From Candidatus Pacearchaeota archaeon RBG_13_36_9 (GTDB lineage: Archaea; Nanobdellota; Nanobdellia; Pacearchaeales; GW2011-AR1), in the NCBI GenBank assembly GCA_001786395.1, contig MFWN01000055.1:17637-23627 (forward strand): a stretch of 5,991 nt of DNA, read 5' to 3'. Positions 1 to 5,469 of this stretch are shown here, piece by piece. A program made the position numbers and the translations under genes. The first letter of the stretch is position 1. Each line of letters opens with the position of its first letter. The notes under the pieces are model-generated. The model saw only the letters and a list, made by a program, of their open reading frames with translations, had not been told where the DNA came from and did not search any database.

Positions 1-9
1 TCTTTTCAT
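1..9 (-). CDS. 5' end of a gene running off the left edge
   Basis: Only three codons (Met-Lys-Arg) are inside the window, so the product cannot be identified. The start is supported by context rather than by coding content. An in-frame TGA lies three codons upstream, so no longer ATG start is possible. The ATG lies 57 nt from the centre of the TATA box of promoter module A, exactly the distance seen between module C and the gene at 917-2599. The leader also shares the string GAGTTCTGA with the leader of the next gene. What remains uncertain is whether the reading frame continues beyond the edge. Confidence 0.4.
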
Positions 10-62
10 TTTCAGTCAGAACTCTTCTTTCCTTTCGGGTTTATTATTATATATTATTGAAG

Positions 63-117
63 TATTTAAGGTTTCTCTTCATCTTTCTCCACCCACCCCG
101 CCCTCAGAAAATCATAG
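63..117 (-). promoter_or_regulatory. Promoter module A (11-nt box, G-rich tract, TATA)
   Basis: Read on the minus strand, this begins with CTATGATTTTC (117-107), followed by a 36-nt purine-rich tract that includes GGGCGGGGTGGGTGG, then a purine-rich BRE-like stretch and the TATA box CTTAAATA (70-63). The predicted transcription start, about 26 nt past the TATA centre, is near 40, leaving a leader of about 30 nt before the ATG at 9. It is one of three near-identical modules in the window and would drive the gene leaving the left edge. Confidence 0.65.
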
Positions 118-190
118 TTAAGCATTAAAATTCTTTTTCCTTTAGGCATGATTATGCTAGAAATACAGGTTTTTTAAGGATTGTTGTAAT

Positions 191-200
191 AGAAAAAAGA
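191..200 (-). terminator. Possible T-rich archaeal terminator
   Basis: A T6 run on the minus strand (198-193) lies about 18 nt after the stop codon of the gene ending at 216. Archaeal RNA polymerase commonly terminates at such oligo-T tracts without a hairpin. No hairpin precedes it, so the call rests only on position and composition. Confidence 0.35.
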
Positions 201-215
201 GGTGATTTTAGAGGT

Positions 216-779
216 TTATTTGGCTCTGTAAAAAACCCCTTTTTCTGTTTCAATTTTCTCTGCTTTTCCTTCTTCAATAAACTCTTCAAAAAATGGCTTT
301 ATTGTTCTTGTGTCAAAAACAGAGTGTGCAAAGGTGTAGGCGTTCAGTAATCTCTTTCCTTTATATTTTTCATAAGGCAGTAATTGGGAAATCAGGGCTT
401 TTTTGGCATGGCGGGCAATTCCTCCTCTTGTAGCATCTCTTCTTAATTCTTTCATTGCATCTAAAAGGTCATCTTTAATATTCTTCCTGCCATAGATTAT
501 ATGAGGAGTGCCATGCCCTGCTTGAAATTGAGGATGCTCTGGAGAAAAGGACAGCCCGACTTTTTTTAAGCATCTTTCCAAGTAATTTAAAACCAGTTTC
601 CCGGGATATTTGTTGGACCTAGGGTCTCTGGAATTCCCCCCTATTCTAAAGGCAGACATGTAATAAGTGGACAGCTCCTCTGCTGTTTTAATTCCATAAT
701 CTCTGCAAACAGTTAATGCCTGCTTTCTCATAAGAGAATGCTTAAAAAGAATGTCCTCTATAGGTGTTTTCTTTGTCAT
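216..779 (-). CDS. Unrecognised basic protein with possible winged-helix end
   Basis: I do not recognise this family. With the start at 779 the product is 187 residues, rich in Lys/Arg and without signal peptide or membrane segment, so it is probably cytoplasmic. An upstream ATG at 827 would add 16 residues, but it lies only about 17 nt from the TATA centre of module B, upstream of the predicted transcript start near 819. The ATG at 779 fits the 57-65 nt spacing of the other two module-driven genes. Visible features, numbered from the 827 start, are a helical region at 20-56, one Cys at 41 and one at 86, a basic stretch RRDATRGGIARHAKKA at 129-144, and a C-terminal helix plus beta-hairpin (about 176-203) ending EKIETEKGVFYRAK that resembles the wing of a winged-helix DNA-binding domain. 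DNA binding is inference only. The gene has its own module-type promoter and is followed by an oligo-T tract. Confidence 0.8.
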   Translation of the reverse strand: MTKKTPIEDILFKHSLMRKQALTVCRDYGIKTAEELSTYYMSAFRIGGNSRDPRSNKYPGKLVLNYLERCLKKVGLSFSPEHPQFQAGHGTPHIIYGRKNIKDDLLDAMKELRRDATRGGIARHAKKALISQLLPYEKYKGKRLLNAYTFAHSVFDTRTIKPFFEEFIEEGKAEKIETEKGVFYRAK

Positions 780-840
780 TTTCCAAAATTTATCAGAACT
801 CAATTTCCCTTTAAAGGCTAGAAGCATAAATACTAGCTTG

Positions 841-892
841 TATTTAAGCTTTTCTTACTCCACCCCCACCCCCCAGCGGAGGAAACTCGTAA
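841..892 (-). promoter_or_regulatory. Promoter module B (11-nt box, G-rich tract, TATA)
   Basis: On the minus strand the diverged 11-nt box TTACGAGTTTC occupies about 892-882. It is followed by a 33-nt tract containing GGGGGGTGGGGGTGG, then GTAAGAAAAG as a BRE-like stretch and the TATA box CTTAAATA (848-841). Expected transcription start is near 819, giving a 40-nt leader to the ATG at 779. The entire 89-bp gap between the genes is taken up by this module plus the short 3' tail of the upstream gene. Confidence 0.7.
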
Positions 893-916
893 TTCAAAAT
901 AAGTATGTTTTTCATT

Positions 917-2599
917 TTACATCCAGCTTAAATCCAAGAGGTCTTCAAAGCCGCCTTGTTTTACTATCTCTCTTTCCTCATTAGGACTGATTGGTAATAT
1001 AACCTTTCTTTTAATAAAATCTGCAATATATTTTTCCCATTCCACTGTACTAAAATGTGGTAACCTTCCATAATCAACCACATACTCTTGAATAATATTG
1101 TCCTTGATACTTTGCCGAGACATCCTTTGTTTCCCTACCTCAGGGTCAACCATGTAATCTTCCACTATAACTTTTTTTAATTTTCTTCTTCTTTTAACCA
1201 GCTCCTCCCTCTTATATTTACTCAAATCTGAAAGATTTATCTTTAGTGAAATATTTAAAAAATCCCTTACAACATCCGGAACTCTATTCATGCTATCTAT
1301 CAAAAATCTCACCCCCCTTGGAATAATATAAGATTTCTCAATATCAATAACCTTACTTGGTCCATCAACAACTTCTCTGAATACTTTCTCTGCTAAGCCA
1401 TCAAGCCACACCTTTCTTTCTTCGTTTATACCATTTTCATGCCTGTCAACTCCCTTCATTTTCTTGAATACATTAATTCTATCAGCCTTCTTTTTAGAAA
1501 AACCTGTAAAATCATCTAGCTCATTAAAAAACTTTCCAACTACATAATGTATTTCGTTTTCTCCTTTAATATTTCCACCCTCAAGCATTTCACTATTAAA
1601 CCTTTTCTCAGCATATGCCGAAATAGTATCTGCAACTAATGAATTAATAATATCATCTTCGTTTATAACATCAAAAATATTTTTTACTCTAACCTCTTCT
1701 GGCTCCTGCCTTCCATTCACAATACCTGCAGTTAATTTAGCTCCTCTTGTGTTATATCCCCGACCTATTTGATATTCAACTTCTCTAACACCTGTGACTG
1801 CTGCCACAATCCTTCTGTCATCAATTTCATCTAAAACATATCTTAAAACAATATCAATCTCTGGCCCAAGTGAGAATCTTCTTCCATTCGCATTAGGAGA
1901 ACCATTACTTCCCATACCCCTCCCTTTTGGACCGGCTATATACCTCATTATTCCCCTCCTTATTCCGACAAATAACTTATAGGCATCATAAAGATTATTT
2001 GTAAAATCAGGTTCATCATTTGGATGTGATATGCTAAATATGTAATCATTATAAAAACTCTCAGATTCAGGATTTATTGTTGATAAAGCCTTAAACATAT
2101 TCCAGTTATCAGGAGCAACAGTATCTATAAGCCATTTCCTGGTAGCAGAAGAAGTCACAGGTTCAGGTCCCCCTCTTTGATAGTCGTTTTGCAAGGCAAT
2201 CTGTATTCTTCGGTTCATATCTGAATAATCTTCATGCTCGAAATCAGGACTTTCTTGCAATGCCCTTTGTTCAAGGTCCTGATACTTATTTCTTATCCTT
2301 TCTGGAACCCCCCTCCATAAGCCTGTTCTTAATCTAGGAACATAAACTCCCATCCTATTTCTTTCAAAAAGCATATTTTTGGCGTTAACATACCTTTGAT
2401 CTTCTTGCAAAAGATACTCTTCAACTTCTTCGAGAGTCTTATCCACATGCTCTTTGTGATATAAAACCATATCTCCCCTCTTAATGTTCTTGGCCTTTTG
2501 GGGAGTAAAAGTATTTCCACTGACTCTTAAGTAAGTAAAAGAGTCTCTATCTAAAAGAGTGTTTCCTGCTGTTGTGCAGATAAGTGTTTTATTAGTCAT
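917..2599 (-). CDS. Unrecognised 560-residue protein with N-terminal GD-type small domain
   Basis: A long, clean reading frame with no recognised family. It lacks a signal peptide and membrane segments. Residues about 5-50 alternate beta-like stretches and end in KAKNIKRGDMVLY, a pattern seen in small beta-barrel or Hint-like modules ('...l.GD.Vl'), but the catalytic Cys/Asn layout of an intein is absent, so this is not an intein. Residues 54-122 are charged and helical (KTLEEVEEYLLQ onward). A Gly/Asn-rich loop lies at 213-231. The centre (about 232-345) looks alpha/beta, and residues 472-491 form a very basic segment (KYKREELVKRRRKLKKVIVE) compatible with nucleic-acid binding. The start at 2599 is the first ATG, 57 nt from the TATA centre of module C. 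A GGGGGTGATT stretch lies about 27 nt upstream of it, too far for an ordinary ribosome-binding site. A nucleic-acid-related or defence role is possible but is inference. Confidence 0.85.
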   Translation of the reverse strand: MTNKTLICTTAGNTLLDRDSFTYLRVSGNTFTPQKAKNIKRGDMVLYHKEHVDKTLEEVEEYLLQEDQRYVNAKNMLFERNRMGVYVPRLRTGLWRGVPERIRNKYQDLEQRALQESPDFEHEDYSDMNRRIQIALQNDYQRGGPEPVTSSATRKWLIDTVAPDNWNMFKALSTINPESESFYNDYIFSISHPNDEPDFTNNLYDAYKLFVGIRRGIMRYIAGPKGRGMGSNGSPNANGRRFSLGPEIDIVLRYVLDEIDDRRIVAAVTGVREVEYQIGRGYNTRGAKLTAGIVNGRQEPEEVRVKNIFDVINEDDIINSLVADTISAYAEKRFNSEMLEGGNIKGENEIHYVVGKFFNELDDFTGFSKKKADRINVFKKMKGVDRHENGINEERKVWLDGLAEKVFREVVDGPSKVIDIEKSYIIPRGVRFLIDSMNRVPDVVRDFLNISLKINLSDLSKYKREELVKRRRKLKKVIVEDYMVDPEVGKQRMSRQSIKDNIIQEYVVDYGRLPHFSTVEWEKYIADFIKRKVILPISPNEEREIVKQGGFEDLLDLSWM

Positions 2600-2652
2600 T
2601 TTTACTTGAAAATGTTTAAAGAATCACCCCCAAATAGGATACAGAAACGGTG

Positions 2653-2707
2653 TTTTTAAGTTTTTCTTTCTCCATTCTCCCATCCCCCCACCTTCTGAAA
2701 CTCATAG
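2653..2707 (-). promoter_or_regulatory. Promoter module C (11-nt box, G-rich tract, TATA)
   Basis: On the minus strand CTATGAGTTTC (2707-2697) is followed by a 36-nt tract with only three pyrimidine breaks (GGTGGGGGGATGGGAG then AATGGAGAAAGAAAAA) and the TATA-like box CTTAAAAA (2660-2653). The predicted transcript start is near 2630, 57 nt spacing from TATA centre to the ATG at 2599. The 11-nt box differs from that of module A at one position and the box-to-TATA distance is identical (36 nt). Confidence 0.7.
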
Positions 2708-2709
2708 CC

Positions 2710-2734
2710 AAAAAATTCCTTCAGAGGAATTTTA
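2710..2734 (-). terminator. Hairpin plus T6, intrinsic-type terminator of the glycosyltransferase gene
   Basis: On the minus strand AAAATTCCT and AGGAATTTT form a 9-bp stem (arms 2733-2725 and 2720-2712) around a 4-nt loop, and the 3' arm runs into six Ts (2715-2710). It lies about 55 nt past the stop of the glycosyltransferase gene, just before module C. The layout matches a bacterial intrinsic terminator. In archaea the T run alone may be what works. Confidence 0.5.
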
Positions 2735-2740
2735 GGGCCT

Positions 2741-2768
2741 TCAGAAATGCTCTTGGATGCATTTCTGA
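2741..2768. repeat. Inverted repeat, 10-bp arms
   Basis: Perfect arms TCAGAAATGC (2741-2750) and GCATTTCTGA (2759-2768) surround an 8-nt loop. It starts 20 nt downstream of the glycosyltransferase stop and precedes the T6-associated hairpin by 6 nt, so the transcript's 3' end would carry two consecutive stem-loops. It probably contributes to termination or to protecting the mRNA 3' end. Confidence 0.5.
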
Positions 2769-2788
2769 GGTTTAAAATTAAAATTTTC

Positions 2789-3757
2789 TTAGGCGCTCCA
2801 GATGTTTCTTACATTGTATCTTTTTTCATAAGGCGAGGTGTTATAATGGATTTTCATTAACAGGTCTATTACAATTCCGAATGAAAATAACAATATGCCG
2901 GTGATTATGAGAAAGAAGCCAAGGACAAACCATGCGCTGTTGCTTAAATCAAGGCCATAAAATAATTTCATTACTATCTGCCATATTGTTATTGTTATTC
3001 CTGCAAGAAAACTAAACAGTCCTATGGCTCCAAAAATATGAAGAGGGCGCTGCGAGTATTTGTCAATAAACCAGACATAAATCAGGTCAATAAACCCTTT
3101 AACAGATTTTTTATAGCCATATTTGGTTTGTCCAGAATGCCTGGGGCGATGATTTACAACCAGTTCGCCTATCCTGAACCCTTTCCATCTTAAATAAGCA
3201 AGAATATAACGATGCATTTCTCCTGTTAGGTCAAGATTCTTGACTGCCTTTTTCCTGTATACTCTTAAGGTGCATCCAGTGTCATGAACTTTGTCAGCTA
3301 TGAGTGTTTTCCTCATAGCTCTTCCTATTGTTGTCAATGCTCTTACCAAGAGTTTGTCTTTCCTGTCTTTTCTCCACCCAGCTACAACATCCAGGTTTTC
3401 ATCATTAAGTTTTTTTAACATAGCAGGGATGTCTGCCGGGTCATTTTGAAGGTCCGCATCCAAACTTATAACATAGTCTCCCCTGGCAAGCTTAAATCCT
3501 GCATCCAAGGCAGTAGCCTGGCCGTAATTCCTGTTTAATTCTACTATCAGTGCATTTTTAAGCTGTTTCAGAACATTGAGAGAGCCATCTGTACTTCCAT
3601 CATCAACGTAAATAACTTCGTAGGCTCCAAGCTTCTGCATAGCTTCCTTAATCTCTGCATCTAATTTCAGCAGGTTTCCTTCTTCATTATATACAGGAAC
3701 AACAACTGAATATTTTACCATTTTCTCTTTCATACCCTTATTAATCATCTTCCACAT
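2789..3757 (-). CDS. GT2 glycosyltransferase, DPM1/GtrB-like, two C-terminal TM helices
   Basis: Family 2 GT-A glycosyltransferase of the dolichol-phosphate mannose synthase/bactoprenol glucosyltransferase type. It is expected to transfer a sugar from a nucleotide donor to a polyprenyl phosphate at the inner membrane face for surface glycan or N-glycan assembly. Seen in the 322-residue product: the start strand YSVVVPVYNEEGN (16-28), DDGSTDGS (52-59), NRNYGQATALDAG (75-87), the metal-binding D-x-D within DADLQNDP (100-107), AGWRKDRKD (126-134), DTGCTLRVYRK (159-169), and the basic RPRHSGQTKYG (204-214). Two hydrophobic helices lie at about 239-263 and 275-301. The donor and acceptor cannot be told from sequence. 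The first ATG (3757) sits 28 nt from the TATA centre and could be leaderless. ATGs at 3733 and 3721 are alternatives, and the last, MVKYSVVVP, is the more usual family N-terminus. Confidence 0.95.
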   Translation of the reverse strand: MWKMINKGMKEKMVKYSVVVPVYNEEGNLLKLDAEIKEAMQKLGAYEVIYVDDGSTDGSLNVLKQLKNALIVELNRNYGQATALDAGFKLARGDYVISLDADLQNDPADIPAMLKKLNDENLDVVAGWRKDRKDKLLVRALTTIGRAMRKTLIADKVHDTGCTLRVYRKKAVKNLDLTGEMHRYILAYLRWKGFRIGELVVNHRPRHSGQTKYGYKKSVKGFIDLIYVWFIDKYSQRPLHIFGAIGLFSFLAGITITIWQIVMKLFYGLDLSNSAWFVLGFFLIITGILLFSFGIVIDLLMKIHYNTSPYEKRYNVRNIWSA

Positions 3758-3780
3758 ATAAATATTCCTTTTTAAGAGTT

Positions 3781-3789
3781 ATTTAAATA
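3781..3789 (-). promoter_or_regulatory. TATA box of the glycosyltransferase gene
   Basis: TATTTAAATA-type box, nearly palindromic, centred near 3785, preceded on the minus strand by A/T-rich sequence and not by the G-rich module. Expected transcript start is about 3759, two bases before the first ATG (3757), so the mRNA may be leaderless, or may have a 37-nt leader if translation starts at 3721. Confidence 0.5.
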
Positions 3790-3795
3790 TTTTGA

Positions 3796-3825
3796 TAAAA
3801 ACATGACAATATTTTAGAGAAAAAT
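3796..3825 (-). terminator. Possible oligo-T terminator after the secreted-protein gene
   Basis: Two T5 runs on the minus strand lie within about 36 nt of the stop codon at 3832, ahead of the next TATA box. Together with that TATA box they suggest the secreted protein and the glycosyltransferase are separate transcripts. No hairpin was found. Confidence 0.3.
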
Positions 3826-3831
3826 GTAATT

Positions 3832-5394
3832 TTAAGGATCAACAGTGTTTGTTCCTTCCTCAACTGTTTCAACAACCTCATTCTTGCCAGAGTCTCCTTC
3901 ATCAATCACATTATTGCCTCCATATCCCCCGGAAGCAACATTTGTTTCTACTTCTGGCTGCAATCCATCATCTCCTCTACCACTTCCTACAACCTCCTTC
4001 TTAACTTCAGGTTTTAATCCACCACTTCCAGTGCCCCCACCCCCTTCAACAACAACATTTTTAACATCGTTTGCAGAATCTCCAGTATCATAAGTTCCGG
4101 GTGCAAAAGTTCTTTCTACAATTTGATTTTTAATCTCATCAATCTCTTGTTTTATTTGCCAAGCCCTATTTTGTACCTGATTTTGACCATCATCAATTGT
4201 CCAATTACCCCCATCTACACTCCAGTTGCCTTCATCAATTGTATCCCGTATTACCTCTTGTTTTGATTTGTTTTCAAACTTTCCTAAAATACCATTAATC
4301 TCATTTTCAATAATATAATTCACTAAACCTTCCTCATTTCTAACAACAGTAATTTTTCCGCATTTTTCTTCTAAGAAATTATCATTTTCGTCAAAACATT
4401 GAGGGATTGATTCCCTCATTGTTGGTTCTTTGTTTTTAGGTCTTTTTCCTATGTAATTCCCATATTCATCCCAATCATCTTTTGTCTCTTTTAAATAATC
4501 ATATTGTTCACATTCTGGGTTATCATTTTCATCCCAGCACTCTTCAGGAACACCATCTGAATGATCTATATTATAACCAATCATATATTCTTTTTCCTTA
4601 AACAAATTCATTAAGAAATCAGGAACAAAACTTTCTGCAAAACTGTCTCCTTTTTTAGGTTTCATAGATTCTAATTCATTGCAAGATGCTTCATCATCCT
4701 TATATTCGCATTTAATAGCAAGAGCAACCATTTTCTCGCATTTTGCCTTTTGTCCATCATCAACATTATTCTCACAATTGCAGGTTCCAGGGTCATCTAT
4801 ACAACTTCTAATTTCTAACATTAATTGAACAAACATCCTTTCTTGAAGGTCTTTTAATTTTTCTAAATCCTCTTTAAGTGGTTCAGGAGCAGTTTCAGGA
4901 TTACATTCTTCCTCTTTTAACATTAAAGCAAAATCTTCTTTTGCAAGTTCGCTACAGTATTCATAAGTTTTTTCAGTAAGAACTGCTGTAAGCTGTGTTT
5001 TTTCTTCTTCTAAAATATATTCATCAAATTCTTCTGGGAGATTTTCCTCTTTATTTACTTTATCAATAATTTCATCGACATTGGTTTTAATTTCTTCTGA
5101 TGTTTCTAAAGAAACTTTTTCCTGCACAATCTGAAGTTTTTCTTTTGCTCTTTCTAAATTTTGAATTGCCTTATCTTCTCCTTGATTTTGAACATTAGTT
5201 ATCGCTGAATTTACTTCTTTCTCTCTAATTTCCAATGCCAATCGAACTTCATTATCTCCTCCTGAAAAAGCCAATCTAACAGTATCAATAAATCTATTGA
5301 ACCCAGAATAAGTTTGAACTTGTTCCTTAGCAAAGACTAAAGGCAAAATTAATAATATTCCTAACAAAAGCAAAACTATCACTTCTCTTTTCAT
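3832..5394 (-). CDS. Secreted acidic Cys-containing surface protein, DUF5667-like N-terminus
   Basis: A 520-residue exported protein. A Sec signal peptide spans 1-22 (basic start, LLLLGILLILPLVFA), with likely cleavage after VFA. Residues 28-200 are charged and helical; the segment GFNRFIDTVRLAF then repeated E/K-rich helices resembles the DUF5667 proteins common in DPANN archaea (family link is my judgement). Twelve Cys (147, 164, 198, 205, 207, 219, 229, 238, 286, 295, 333, 345) follow the signal peptide, an even number suited to disulfides. Three copies of a [WF]DE(N/Y)(D/G)N unit occur at 287, 308 and 334. Residues 389-402 hold a tandem GNW(S/T) repeat giving sequons at N390 and N397, and N375 is a third. 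A helix at 405-428 leads into a Gly/Asp/Val tail with an imperfect repeat (GLKPEVKKEVVGSG / GLQPEVETNVASGG). There is no C-terminal TM anchor. ATG lies 25 nt from the TATA centre, so it is probably leaderless. Function unknown; structural or adhesive is a guess. Confidence 0.9.
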   Translation of the reverse strand: MKREVIVLLLLGILLILPLVFAKEQVQTYSGFNRFIDTVRLAFSGGDNEVRLALEIREKEVNSAITNVQNQGEDKAIQNLERAKEKLQIVQEKVSLETSEEIKTNVDEIIDKVNKEENLPEEFDEYILEEEKTQLTAVLTEKTYEYCSELAKEDFALMLKEEECNPETAPEPLKEDLEKLKDLQERMFVQLMLEIRSCIDDPGTCNCENNVDDGQKAKCEKMVALAIKCEYKDDEASCNELESMKPKKGDSFAESFVPDFLMNLFKEKEYMIGYNIDHSDGVPEECWDENDNPECEQYDYLKETKDDWDEYGNYIGKRPKNKEPTMRESIPQCFDENDNFLEEKCGKITVVRNEEGLVNYIIENEINGILGKFENKSKQEVIRDTIDEGNWSVDGGNWTIDDGQNQVQNRAWQIKQEIDEIKNQIVERTFAPGTYDTGDSANDVKNVVVEGGGGTGSGGLKPEVKKEVVGSGRGDDGLQPEVETNVASGGYGGNNVIDEGDSGKNEVVETVEEGTNTVDP

Positions 5395-5414
5395 CTATTA
5401 TTTAAAGAAGATAA

Positions 5415-5424
5415 GATATAAAAG
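5415..5424 (-). promoter_or_regulatory. TATA box of the secreted-protein gene
   Basis: CTTTTATATC on the minus strand, preceded by the purine-rich AAAAGATAA as a BRE candidate. Its centre (about 5419) is 25 nt from the ATG at 5394, the standard distance for an archaeal leaderless transcript, which supports that start codon. There is no G-rich module. Confidence 0.6.
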
Positions 5425-5469
5425 GTTATCTTTTCAAGAAAATAATGCTTTCTTCAAAATCAACTACAT

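Noticed and set aside
780..827. Upstream ATG at 827 as the start of the gene ending at 216
   Set aside because: It is about 17 nt from the TATA centre, before the expected transcript start, and the bases between carry a leader string shared with the neighbouring gene. The ATG at 779 fits better, though the longer form cannot be excluded.
751..984. Plus-strand open frame of 77 codons
   Set aside because: It spans the end of one minus-strand gene, promoter module B and the end of another gene. Its sequence is low-complexity Ser/Leu/Phe, typical of an antisense shadow, and no promoter precedes it.
1794..1982. Plus-strand open frame of 62 codons
   Set aside because: Lies wholly antisense to the 560-residue gene, with biased Leu/Pro/Ser/Ile content expected from reverse-complement reading.
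2329..2520. Minus-strand open frame of 63 codons
   Set aside because: Lies inside the 560-residue gene in another frame, without its own promoter.
917..2599. Intein or Hint autoprocessing domain at the N-terminus of the 560-residue protein
   Set aside because: The GDMVLY pattern is suggestive, but there is no splice-junction Cys/Ser at residue 1 of a block, no TxxH block and no terminal His-Asn, so self-processing is not supported.
60..2710. CRISPR array or REP-type repeat
   Set aside because: The three similar blocks are 0.8-1.8 kb apart, each tied to a promoter, and lack spacer periodicity or a strong internal palindrome.
3845..4093. Plus-strand open frame of 82 codons, Pro/Ser/Thr-rich
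   Set aside because: It is antisense to the Gly/Val/Asp-rich tail of the secreted protein, whose codons read backwards give Pro/Ser/Thr. No signal peptide or promoter.
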